DNA from: CBDCEG01 sp965215775
GTDB lineage: Bacteria > Pseudomonadota > Gammaproteobacteria > Cardiobacteriales > Ostreibacteriaceae
Direction: 5' to 3'
Assembly (NCBI GenBank): GCA_965215775.1
Contig: CBDCEG010000019.1
Span: 1 to 64,000, forward strand
Length of the DNA stretch: 64,000 nt
Of this stretch, positions 35,480 through 44,399 are shown in pieces. The position numbers and the translations under genes are program-made. Under the pieces are notes generated by a model. That model had not been told where the DNA came from and searched no databases. It saw nothing but the letters and a program-made list of their open reading frames with translations. Position 1 is the stretch's first letter. Each line of letters starts with the position of its first letter.

Positions 35480-36577
35480 ATGTCAAGTATTGCAAAACAG
35501 AGATTCAAACGATTTAAATCAATAAAAAGAGGATATTATTCTTTATGGATAGTTGTAGCTTTGTTTATACTTTCATTGGCTGCGGAATTATTAGCAAATA
35601 GTCGTGCTTTGATTGTTAAATATGATGGTGATTATTATTTCCCAACCTATGGTAAAGTTATATCTGGTAAAGATTTTGGATTAGATTATCCTTATGAAAC
35701 TAACTACCGTGAGCTAAAACAAAAGTTCAAAATTGATAAATTAAATAGCTCTAAATCTAACAATTCTAAAGCAGATAATTCTAAAAATGCTAATTGGAAA
35801 AGTTCCAATTGGGTTTTATTGCCTTTAATTCCATATAATGCACTTGAGTCTGATTTAAGCACAACTGAGTTTGCTCCAACAGCACCTAATTTTACTAAAA
35901 AACATTTTTTAGGAACAGATAATGCTGGGCGAGATGTTTTGGTTAGGCTTATTTATGGGTTTAGAATTGCATTTTTATTTGCTCTAATGCTTACAGTTAT
36001 TCAGTTTTTTGTAGGAGTTATCTTAGGCTCTATTATGGGCTATCGTGGTAAGTTTACAGATATTATTGGACAAAGATTTTTAGAAATTTGGGCTTCAGTT
36101 CCAACTCTTTATATAATTATGATTATGGCAGCGGTAATTCAGCCTGGTTTTTGGACACTTTTAGGAATAATGTCAATTTTTGGTTGGATGGGAATGACTG
36201 AAATGATAAGAACTTCTGTTTTTCGCGAAAAAGCAAGAGATTATGTTTTGGCAGCAAGGGCAATTGGAGCTTCACATAGTAGAATTTTATTTATTCATAT
36301 TTTGCCAAATACAATTGCGGTAATTGTTACCTTTTTACCCTTTACTTTGGCGGCTGGGATTGGTTCTTTAACAGCCCTTGATTATTTAGGGTTTGGTCTT
36401 CCAGCTCCAGCTCCTAGTTGGGGTGAGTTATTACAACAAGGAATTGAAAGGCTTGATAAACCTTGGATTGTATTGTCAACTGTTTGTGTTTTATCTTTTG
36501 TTTTAGTTTTATTTGCATTTATTGGTGAGGCTGTTCGTGAAGCTTTTGATTCTAAGAGGTTTGTGGTTTATGAATAA
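35480..36577 (+). CDS. yejE: Oligopeptide ABC transporter permease YejE
   Basis: 365-residue inner-membrane permease of the YejABEF peptide/microcin C family. It opens SIAKQRFKRFKSIKRGYYSL with a first helix, has the YejE periplasmic part including FLGTDNAGRDVLVRLIYGFR, and the permease coupling motif EKARDYVLAARAIGASHSRI. A Lys/Asn/Ser-rich insert (about residues 90-112) is not usual. The gene order here is yejE-yejA; the ATPase YejF and permease YejB are not in the window. It overlaps the yejA start by eight bases. Confidence 0.88.
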   Translation: MSSIAKQRFKRFKSIKRGYYSLWIVVALFILSLAAELLANSRALIVKYDGDYYFPTYGKVISGKDFGLDYPYETNYRELKQKFKIDKLNSSKSNNSKADNSKNANWKSSNWVLLPLIPYNALESDLSTTEFAPTAPNFTKKHFLGTDNAGRDVLVRLIYGFRIAFLFALMLTVIQFFVGVILGSIMGYRGKFTDIIGQRFLEIWASVPTLYIIMIMAAVIQPGFWTLLGIMSIFGWMGMTEMIRTSVFREKARDYVLAARAIGASHSRILFIHILPNTIAVIVTFLPFTLAAGIGSLTALDYLGFGLPAPAPSWGELLQQGIERLDKPWIVLSTVCVLSFVLVLFAFIGEAVREAFDSKRFVVYE

Positions 36578-38390
36578 ATTGATTAAGTTAATAGATTTAA
36601 GTAAATTGAAAAAATTAATATTTATTATTACTTTCTTAAGTTTTAACAGTTGGTCGCAAACTATTAAAAATATTAATGAATTACCTAATAATCTAAATTG
36701 GACAACAAATAATTCTGACCCAATATTTTCAAGTGATAAAGCTCAAAAAGGTGGGAGTTTTCGGCTGATGATTGCAGATTTCCCAACAACTTTCAGGTAT
36801 GTTGGCCCAAGCTCAAATTCTAGCTTTAGAGGTTTTATAAATTCCAATAGATTAAGCTTAACAAATATTCACCCACAAACAGACAATGATATTCCAGAAT
36901 TAGCAACTCACTGGGCGGTTATGGCTGATAATAAAACAGTTTTTTATAAGTTAAATAAATCCGCCAAATGGTCAGATGGTAAGCCTATTATGGCAGATGA
37001 TTACTTGTTTACCTTGGATTTTATGCGTTCCAAACATATAGTTGCACCTTGGTATAATGATTATTACAGCAAAGAAATTGTAAATATCACAAAATATGAT
37101 GACTGGACGATTTCAGTAACACTTGGCACAGCACAGCCATCAGAAGATGTTTTATCAGCAGCAGGAATTGCACCAACCCCAAAACACTTTCATAAATTAA
37201 ATGAAAATTGGGTTAGGTGGGCAAACTGGAAAATAGAGCCAAATTCAGGGGCTTATATAATATCTAATTTTAGAAAAGGAAGGTATATTGATTTTGAACA
37301 TAAAAAAAACTGGTGGGGAGAAAATCTAAGGTATTTTAAAAATAGGTTTAATGTAAATAAAGTGCGAATAAAAGTTGTTCGTAATGTGAATATTGGCTGG
37401 AATATGTTTTTAAAAGGTGATTTGGATAGTTTTGGTTTAGTATCACCTGAATATTGGCATGAACGCTCAAAAGTTAGTAAATTTGATAAAGGTTGGATTC
37501 GTAAATTTTGGTTTTATAATGAAAAGCCACAGCCATCTTCTGGCATCTATTTTAATTTGGAATATCCTTTATTTAAAGATATAAAAGTTCGTAAAGCAAT
37601 TGCGTATGCATTGAATATCAAAAAGATGAATGCAACAATTATGCAGGGAGATTATCAGCAATTACCTAATTTTTCAACTGGATATGGAGAATATACAAAT
37701 CCAAATATAAAAGCTAGATTATTCGATTTGGGCAAAGCCAATAATCTATTAGATGAAGCAGGCTGGACAGAAAAAAATAATGATGGAGTTAGAATTAAAT
37801 CAGGCGAAACTCTTTCTTTCAAACTTAATTATTCTCAATCATCGCATAGTCCGCGGCTTGCTTTTTTGAAAAATGAAATGTTAAAAGCTGGAATTGATAT
37901 GCAGTTACAACTTTTAGCAGGTGCTTCTGGTTATAAAAATATAATGCAGAAAAAACATCAAGCAGCTTGGTCAGGCTGGGGAACTGGTTTGCGACCAGCT
38001 TATTGGCAGTTTTTCCATTCTGATAATGCAATAAAGCCAAATACAAATAATATAAATAATTTTGCAGATCCGAAAATGGATGAGTTGACAATAGCATATA
38101 GAGAGTCAACTAATAAAAAAGATAGAATAAAATTAGCCCATCAAATCCAACAACTTATTTATGATAGTGGTGCAATTATCCCAACTTACATGGTTCCTTA
38201 TACTCGTGAAGGTGCTTGGGCTTATATTAGATTACCAAAAAATATCGCACCAAAAACAACAGCTTCACTTTTTGAACCAATGGGACTTTCAACTTTTTGG
38301 ATTGATAAAGAAATTAAACAGAAAATTCAAAATAAAGAACAGTTAAAGCCTGAAACTATAATTGATGAAAAATATAAATTGGTAAATTAG
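36570..38390 (+). CDS. yejA: Extracellular solute-binding protein YejA-like
   Basis: 606-residue periplasmic peptide-binding protein of the SBP_bac_5 family. I start it at ATG 36570 (AAGAGGT nine bases upstream), which gives a signal peptide ending FNSWSQ; the in-frame ATG at 36513 would put 19 codons before this. Family features include HWAVMADNKTVFYKLNKSAK, WSDGKPIMADDY, and VRKAIAYALNIKKMN. The length agrees with E. coli YejA (604). It delivers substrate to the YejE-containing permease encoded upstream. Confidence 0.88.
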   Translation: MNKLIKLIDLSKLKKLIFIITFLSFNSWSQTIKNINELPNNLNWTTNNSDPIFSSDKAQKGGSFRLMIADFPTTFRYVGPSSNSSFRGFINSNRLSLTNIHPQTDNDIPELATHWAVMADNKTVFYKLNKSAKWSDGKPIMADDYLFTLDFMRSKHIVAPWYNDYYSKEIVNITKYDDWTISVTLGTAQPSEDVLSAAGIAPTPKHFHKLNENWVRWANWKIEPNSGAYIISNFRKGRYIDFEHKKNWWGENLRYFKNRFNVNKVRIKVVRNVNIGWNMFLKGDLDSFGLVSPEYWHERSKVSKFDKGWIRKFWFYNEKPQPSSGIYFNLEYPLFKDIKVRKAIAYALNIKKMNATIMQGDYQQLPNFSTGYGEYTNPNIKARLFDLGKANNLLDEAGWTEKNNDGVRIKSGETLSFKLNYSQSSHSPRLAFLKNEMLKAGIDMQLQLLAGASGYKNIMQKKHQAAWSGWGTGLRPAYWQFFHSDNAIKPNTNNINNFADPKMDELTIAYRESTNKKDRIKLAHQIQQLIYDSGAIIPTYMVPYTREGAWAYIRLPKNIAPKTTASLFEPMGLSTFWIDKEIKQKIQNKEQLKPETIIDEKYKLVN

Positions 38391-38409
38391 CTAGTAAATT
38401 ATTTATAAC

Positions 38410-38940
38410 TTATTCTTCAAAAGAAAATCCAACAAAATTACTTAAATAAAATTTAGGATAAGTTTTTTTCTTATTTATTGTTGGTTGTTTTATTAGCTTA
38501 TCTTTTTTAAAGCTCCATTGATTCCAATTCGCTATATATTTATTGGTTAAGAGGTTAATACTAACATTTCCACTCCCATCACCACCTGCATTTCCAAAAT
38601 CATAATATTCAGCCCCAATCAATCTAATTTTCTTAGATTTACTTTCATAGCGAAACTGAAAAGATACACCAGACCTCATTGCATCATTATGAAACTTAAA
38701 CCCACTCTTTGTTTTACTTAAAGATGAATTATCCTTATTATAATCTTCAATATTGTTGCTTTTTATTTTTTTAAATTTCTGGCTTGATAATTTGCAAACC
38801 AAATAAGCTGCTGACTCAGTTTCTTCAAAGTAAACCTTGTCTAATTTCCCATCATTATCCAAATCTACTTTTAGTTCACTTTTATTTTCTGCCCAAATGT
38901 TACTAAATAAAAAAGCTGATATTAATATTATTTTTTTCAT
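38410..38940 (-). CDS. Secreted hypothetical protein
   Basis: 176 residues with a Sec signal peptide (1-17, MKKIILISAFLFSNIWA). The mature protein starts with an FG-GAP/EF-hand-like calcium turn, VDLDNDGKLDKVYFEE, and later has a Gly-rich NAGGDGSGNVSINLL motif and a Trp-containing NWNQWSFKKD. It looks like a compact beta protein. I do not recognise the family. It is alone on the minus strand, convergent with yejA, and has an IS-end-like motif upstream. Confidence 0.6.
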   Translation of the reverse strand: MKKIILISAFLFSNIWAENKSELKVDLDNDGKLDKVYFEETESAAYLVCKLSSQKFKKIKSNNIEDYNKDNSSLSKTKSGFKFHNDAMRSGVSFQFRYESKSKKIRLIGAEYYDFGNAGGDGSGNVSINLLTNKYIANWNQWSFKKDKLIKQPTINKKKTYPKFYLSNFVGFSFEE

Positions 38941-38978
38941 TGTTTTATCCTCTTAAAATTAACTATAATCTAAAAAAC

Positions 38979-39005
38979 ATATCCTATAAAATTGAACCAC
39001 TTCAA
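38979..39005 (-). repeat. IS-end-like motif, copy 3
   Basis: Plus strand ATATCCTATAAAATTGAACC, continuing ACTTCAA, closely matches the motif at 29951-29977. It lies in the gap between lipA and the secreted hypothetical gene. No transposase or second inverted copy is visible nearby. Confidence 0.35.
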
Positions 39006-39066
39006 TTTAAGTGATTTTAAAACTAAAAGATTTCCAATTTCCTTCAAAGAACTTTGTTTAAATAAT

Positions 39067-40038
39067 TTACTTTAACACTTTTTCAGCACTAATATCAGCA
39101 AAATAAGAAGAACGCACCATAGGTCCCGATGCTATATGGGTGAAGCCCATTTTGTAACCTTCTTCCTCAAACATTTTAAAATCATCAGGAGTAACATATC
39201 TTTTAAGGCGTAAGTGGTGTTTGGACGGTTGTAAATATTGTCCAATTGTAAGCATATCAACTTTGTGGTTGCGTAAATCTTGCATAACCTCAAGGATTTC
39301 CTCATTTGTTTCACCTAAACCAACCATAATTCCAGACTTTGTTAAGACATCTTTGGCAAGAAGCTTAAATTCACTTAGTAAATTAAGTGAAACCTCATAA
39401 TCCGCTCCTGCTCTTGCTTCTTTGTATAATCTTTTGGTTGTTTCTAAATTATGGTTAAATATATCTGGTGGATTTTTGGCAATAATTTGTAAAGCTTTTG
39501 CACCACGACCTCTAAAATCTGGTGTTAATATTTCAACTGTTGTTTGTGGTGCGTGTTTTCTTAATTCGATTATGCATTTTGCAAAATGTTCTGCTCCGCC
39601 ATCTAATAAATCATCTCTATCAACTGAAGTAATTACAGCGTGTTTTAGTTTTATTTTGGCAATTAATTTGGCTAAATTTTCAGGCTCATTTTCATCTAAT
39701 GGGTTTGGGCGACCGTGAGCAACCGCACAAAAGCTACAACGCCTTGTGCAAATATCTCCCATAATCATAAAACTAGCAACTCCTTTGGTAAAACATTCAC
39801 CAATATTTGGGCAGTTAGCTTCTTCACAAACGGAATTTAGTTTGCTTTCTTTAAGTGAGTTTTTTAATGCAATAACTTCCTCTGTTCCTGGGAATTTGGC
39901 TCTAATCCACTTTGGTTTTTTAAGGTGAGTTTCTGTTGGCTCAATTTTTACAGGATAACGGAGCATTTTTGCTTTATCGCGTAATTTTTCTCCTTGAACT
40001 ATTTTTTGCTCTTTTATATTATTGTTGTTTTTATTCAT
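39067..40038 (-). CDS. lipA: Lipoyl synthase
   Basis: Radical SAM enzyme inserting two sulfurs into octanoyl-protein to form lipoate. Both iron-sulfur motifs are intact: auxiliary cluster CEEANCPNIGEC and radical SAM CTRRCSFC. The C-terminal GPMVRSSYFA holds the serine ligand. The 323-residue length is standard. It lies 13 bases after the (frameshifted) gatA and no lipB is adjacent. Confidence 0.96.
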   Translation of the reverse strand: MNKNNNNIKEQKIVQGEKLRDKAKMLRYPVKIEPTETHLKKPKWIRAKFPGTEEVIALKNSLKESKLNSVCEEANCPNIGECFTKGVASFMIMGDICTRRCSFCAVAHGRPNPLDENEPENLAKLIAKIKLKHAVITSVDRDDLLDGGAEHFAKCIIELRKHAPQTTVEILTPDFRGRGAKALQIIAKNPPDIFNHNLETTKRLYKEARAGADYEVSLNLLSEFKLLAKDVLTKSGIMVGLGETNEEILEVMQDLRNHKVDMLTIGQYLQPSKHHLRLKRYVTPDDFKMFEEEGYKMGFTHIASGPMVRSSYFADISAEKVLK

Positions 40039-40051
40039 AATTATATAATTA

Positions 40052-41495
40052 TTATATGTTTGAAGGAGTTATATTATGGAAATTAGTAACTTGTTGGTAT
40101 TTATGAATTGTATTCAAAATACATTTTTCACCAAAATGTTTACCAATTATTTGCATTCCAACAGGAAGACCGCTTGCAAAACCAATTGGAAAAGAAGCTG
40201 CAGGAAGACCTGCCAAATTAGCAGTAATGGTACACATATCATCATTGTAATTAAATTCTTTACCGATTTGTGGGGCTGTAATTAAGCTTGTTGGAAGCAT
40301 TATTGCATCAATATTTTTATAAAGTTCTAAAAAATGGTTTAAAATATATCTTCGCATTTTTTGAGCCTTAACATAATATGCATCAAAATAACCTGCTGAT
40401 AATGCAAAAGTTCCTAATAAAATTCTATTTTTGACCTCATCTCCAAAACCTTCAGTTCTAGAATTTAAATAAAGTGCATCTAAATCTTCTGTTTTTTCAG
40501 ACCTATGACCATAACGAACCCCATCATATCTTGATAGATTAGTAGAACATTCTGAAGAAGATAAAATATAATATGCAGAAACACATATTTCAGGGTTAGG
40601 AAGCTCAATATCAACAAATTCAACACCTAATTTTTTATATTCATTTATTGAATTTTCAAAACATTTTTGTGCTTCACTATCTTGAACTCGGTCAAACAAA
40701 TCTTTTACCAAACCGATTTTTTTGCCTTTTAAATCATTATTAATATTATCTAAATAATTTTCACTAGCAATATTTACAGAAGTAGAATCTTTATCGTCAT
40801 AATGAGCAATAGTTGATAATACAGCCGCACTATCATAAGCATCTCTTGTGAAAATTCCAGCTTGGTCAAAACTAGATCCAAATGCAACAATTCCAAATCT
40901 TGAAACTCTTCCATAAGTTGGTTTTAAGCCAACAATTCCACAAAAAGAAGCTGGTTGGCGAACAGAACCACCTGTATCAGTTCCAAACGCAACAGGGCTT
41001 AATCCTGAAGCAACTGCGGCTGCTGAACCGCCTGAAGAACCACCTGAGCAATATTTTGAATTAAAAGGGTTTAAAACCGCACCAAAAGCAGAGTTTTCAT
41101 TAGTTGACCCCATAGCAAATTCGTCCATATTTGCTTTTGCAATAGAAATGCTTCCTTGGTTTTGCATAGAATTTACAACTTGGGCGTTATAAACACTTCT
41201 ATAGTTTTCTAATATTTTTGAAGCACAAGTGGTTTTTTGACCTTCTATATTAAAGTTATCTTTATAGATTGTAGGAATTCCTGTTAATAAATTAGATTCT
41301 CCACTGTCTAAAATAATTTGTGCTTTTGATGATTGTTGTAAAGCTAAGCTTTCACAGTTTAGAAAGAATTGCGTTGTGAGAATTCTTTTTAATATGATTT
41401 AACTTTTCTTTACTTAATTCTGTAACTGAAATTTCTTTGTTTGTAAGTAATTTATTTAGCTGGGTAATAGTTTTGTAGTTTATATCTTGGCTCAC
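40052..41495 (-). pseudogene. gatA: Asp/Glu-tRNA amidotransferase subunit A, apparent frameshift
   Basis: The amidase subunit of GatCAB. The frame starting at GTG 41495 (AGAGG five bases upstream) reads SQDINYKTITQLNKLL and stops early. The frame continues in another phase as NCESLALQQSSKAQIILDSG, TGIPTIYKDNFNIEG and the Gly/Ser-rich catalytic SGGSSGGSAAAVASG. Removing one base near 41369-41371 restores a single 480-residue protein, the family length, with Lys, Ser and Ser triad positions intact. The break is therefore more likely a sequence error or very recent mutation than old decay. The downstream intact part alone starts at 41167. Confidence 0.88.
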
Positions 41496-41533
41496 TTTAT
41501 CCTCTGTTTAATTGTTTGTTTGATTAATTATAT

Positions 41534-41818
41534 TTAAATAACTTTTGGCACTAAAAATAATCCATCTTCTGTTTTTGGTGCATTTTTTTGTAAATAATCT
41601 CTATCAATTTTACTATTTGCAATATCTTCTCGTAGAATTTGACTAACTTCTAAAGGGTGAGATAAAGGTTCTAAACCTTCAATTTCTGCCAAATCAATTT
41701 TGTCCAAACCATCTAAGATGTTTTGCATTTTCTGCATAGCTATCGGTTTTTTATCGTTTTCTAGGTTTATTTTTGCAAGTTTTTCAACTTGAGTTAGTAT
41801 TGTATTATCTATTTTCAT
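41534..41818 (-). CDS. gatC: Asp/Glu-tRNA amidotransferase subunit C
   Basis: 94-residue small subunit that stabilises GatA. It matches the family from VEKLAKINLE to the central ILDGLDKIDLAEIEGLEPLSHPLE (in two pieces) and the end APKTEDGLFLVPKVI. First gene before gatA on the minus strand, divergent from mreB. gatB, the third subunit, does not follow gatA; lipA does. It must be elsewhere if the complex works. Confidence 0.93.
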   Translation of the reverse strand: MKIDNTILTQVEKLAKINLENDKKPIAMQKMQNILDGLDKIDLAEIEGLEPLSHPLEVSQILREDIANSKIDRDYLQKNAPKTEDGLFLVPKVI

Positions 41819-41919
41819 ATTTTAATTTCTATAATTGTTTAATAAAAGTTTTATAATTTTATGTATAATGTCTAATTCTACAAAAAAAAACAATTAATTG
41901 ATAGTAAAGGAACAAACTT

Positions 41920-42968
41920 ATGTTTAGATGGTTTAGAGGAATGTTTTCAAGAGATTTGGCTATAGATTTAGGAACAGCGAATACTCTTATATATGTTAGT
42001 GGCGAAGGTATCGTCTTAGACGCACCTTCAATAGTTGCGATGCGAACCGAACTTGATGGCGGTAAAACAATAGCTGCAGTCGGTGAAGAAGCAAAACAAA
42101 TGCTTGGGCGAACACCTGAGAATTTGGAAACAATTCGTCCGCTTCGTGATGGTGTTATTGCTGACTTAACTGCAACAGAATATATGTTGCATCATTTTAT
42201 AAAAAAAGTTCATAGCAAGAGATTATCTATATCTCCAAGTCCTAGAGTTTTGATATGTGTTCCTTCTGGAGCAACTCAAGTTGAAAGACGAGCGATTATT
42301 GAAGCTGCTCATAGAGCTGGGGCAAATCCTGTTCATTTGGTTTCAGAACCAGTGGCAGCTGCAATTGGCGCTCAAATACCTATTTCAGAACCGCATGGTT
42401 CTATGGTAATTGATATTGGTGGAGGGACTTCCAGAGGTGGCGGTTATTTCACTGAAAGGAGTGGTTTATTCTAAGTCAGTTAGAATTGGTGGAGATAAAT
42501 TTGATGAAGCAATTATTGACCATATTAGAAGAAATTTTGGTGTGATTATAGGTCTTCCAACTGCTGAAAAAATCAAAAAAGAAATTGGCTGTGGCTTATC
42601 CAAGTAGTGATATTGTTGAAATTGAACTAAAAGGACTTAATCAAAATGAAGGTGCGCCAAGAAGCTTTACAGTTAATTCTAATGAAGTTTTAGAAGCTTT
42701 GCAGGAACCTTTGGGCGGAATTGTTAAAGCTGTTAAAGATGCACTAGAATTAACACCTCCAGAATTAGCTTCTGATATCGCTGAGCGAGGAATTGTTCTA
42801 ACTGGTGGTGGTGCGCTTCTTACTGATTTGGATAAGTTAATAATGGAAGAAACTGGGGTTAATGTTATAGTTGCTGAAGATCCGCTTACTTGTGTTGCAA
42901 GAGGTGGAGGTAAGATAATTGAGCAAATAGATTCTAGTTATGCACTTCCTTTTTTACTGCAAAGTTAA
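41920..42968 (+). pseudogene. mreB: Rod-shape actin MreB with two apparent frameshifts
   Basis: The bacterial actin that organises cell-wall elongation. Three overlapping frames together give a complete MreB: DLAIDLGTANTLIYV at the start, IDIGGGT phosphate loop, then EVAVISLKG, IGGDKFDEAI, TAEKIKKEIG, VAYPSSD..., LTGGGALL and CVARGGGK. Removing one base near 42428-42433 and one near 42587-42591 yields 348 residues, close to the usual 347. A TATAAT at 41864-41869 may be the promoter -10. Sequence error is more likely than true loss, since mreC and rodA are intact. Confidence 0.9.
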
Positions 42969-42996
42969 TAATAACTGATGAAGCTAAATTAGATAA

Positions 42997-43842
42997 ATGC
43001 AAAAACCTCAGCAAAGAGTCCGAAAATCATCTATCTTGTTGTTTTTATTTTGCCTAACTGTTTCGTCGGTAGTAATTGTTTTAGATGCCAAGGAACTATT
43101 GCAGAAACCCAAAAATGCAGTTAGGGAAAATATTGTAACGCCTATAAAAAAAGCAACAAAGTTACCAAGCATTATAGGTAATGCCTTTTCTAACCTTTTT
43201 CAAAATCAAGATGATTTATCAGCACAGATTGATGCAAAAGATAAAGAGATAGTTTGGCTCAAAGCTACACTTTCTAATTTAACCGTTTTGGAAGCTGAAA
43301 ATAGAAGGCTTAAACTGTTATTAGAATCAAGCACTAAGCAAACAATTCCAGTATCAATTGCAGAAGTTATTGATAGTCATATTGATGCAAGTAAACATAA
43401 TATTGAAATATCAGAGGGTAGCGAAAATAAAGTATTTATTGGTCAAATTGCGATTGATGAAAATGGTGTTTTAGGGCAAATAACAAAAGTAAATTCTCAA
43501 ACCTCAATCCTAAGCTTAATTACTGATAAAAGACAAAGAGTTCCAGTGTTTGTTGAGCGAAATAGAGTGAGAGGGATTGCCCAAGGAACTGGATATTTAA
43601 ATGAGCTTGAGTTAAATTTTGTTTCTATAAAAGCAGATATTATAAAAGGAGATGTTTTAGTAACTTCAGGCTTAGGTGGGAGATATCCGCGAGGTTATAA
43701 AGTTGGGATTGTTACTGAAGTTGATTATAGTCCCAAAAACTTATTTACCGTGGTTAAGGCAAAGCCAGTTGCACTTATTGATAAAGTTTTAGAGGTTTTG
43801 CTCATAGATACAAAAAAAAGAAAACCCTATAGAATAATCTAA
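42997..43842 (+). CDS. mreC: Rod-shape protein MreC
   Basis: 281-residue bitopic inner-membrane protein linking MreB to penicillin-binding proteins. One membrane helix (about 11-31), a coiled coil (about 72-110, AQIDAKDKEIVWLKATLSNL) and a beta-rich periplasmic domain with VFIGQIAIDENGVLGQITKV and the family's TSGLGGRYPRGYKVGIV. The frame is intact although its neighbours on both sides are broken. Confidence 0.93.
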   Translation: MQKPQQRVRKSSILLFLFCLTVSSVVIVLDAKELLQKPKNAVRENIVTPIKKATKLPSIIGNAFSNLFQNQDDLSAQIDAKDKEIVWLKATLSNLTVLEAENRRLKLLLESSTKQTIPVSIAEVIDSHIDASKHNIEISEGSENKVFIGQIAIDENGVLGQITKVNSQTSILSLITDKRQRVPVFVERNRVRGIAQGTGYLNELELNFVSIKADIIKGDVLVTSGLGGRYPRGYKVGIVTEVDYSPKNLFTVVKAKPVALIDKVLEVLLIDTKKRKPYRII

Positions 43843-43892
43843 AGAGTAATCTATTTTAATACAAAATACTTATTTATAAATAATTAAAATAA

Positions 43893-44365
43893 ATGAATAA
43901 ACTTAAAAATATATAGTTATAACTATATTGTCATTAATTGCTTTTTATATTGCTGAGTTGCCTGTAAATAACACTTTACAAGTAATTCTTCCAGAGTGGA
44001 TTTTTCTATTAACTCTTTATTTTGCAGTTTCCCAAAGATATCAAGTTAATACTTGTGTTGTTTTGTTAATTGGGCTGTTGCAGGATTTATTTATAGAAAC
44101 TCACCTTGGTATTCATGGGTTTATTTATGTAGTTTGTTTTTTTATCTTGTTTACAATTAGAACAAGGTTTAAATTAATGGCAATTCCAGTTCAGGCAATA
44201 TTTGTTGGTGCGTTAGTATTTGTAAAAGTTGGTGTATTATTTCTATATAATATTTTGTTACATTCAACCCCAAATCACTATTGGTCTTTTTTAAGTATAT
44301 TAACAAGTATAACGGCTTGGGTAGGGTTTTATATAGTTTTCTCTTTAGCAAAACCACCAAAATAA
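43893..44365 (+). pseudogene. mreD: Rod-shape protein MreD, apparent 5' frameshift
   Basis: Small polytopic membrane partner of MreC. The main frame starts with no plausible start of its own (TTG 43928, no ribosome site) at SLIAFYIAELPVNNTLQVIL and continues through WIFLLTLYFAVSQRYQVN and the family-typical LIGLLQDLFIETHLGIHG. Upstream, ATG 43893 opens MNKLKNI and stops at 43914-43916. Adding one base near 43912-43918 would join them to a 157-residue MreD of normal length. Five membrane segments are visible. Confidence 0.75.
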
Positions 44366-44399
44366 TTTTGAAACAATAGATAAATAACCAAACTAATTC

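Noticed and set aside
36513..36569. Earlier yejA start at 36513
   Set aside because: This start would put 19 extra residues before the signal peptide and overlap yejE by 65 bases; ATG 36570 has a good ribosome site.
42410..42607. Separate small genes inside mreB
   Set aside because: The pieces at 41920-42474, 42410-42607 and 42585-42968 are consecutive parts of one MreB in different frames.
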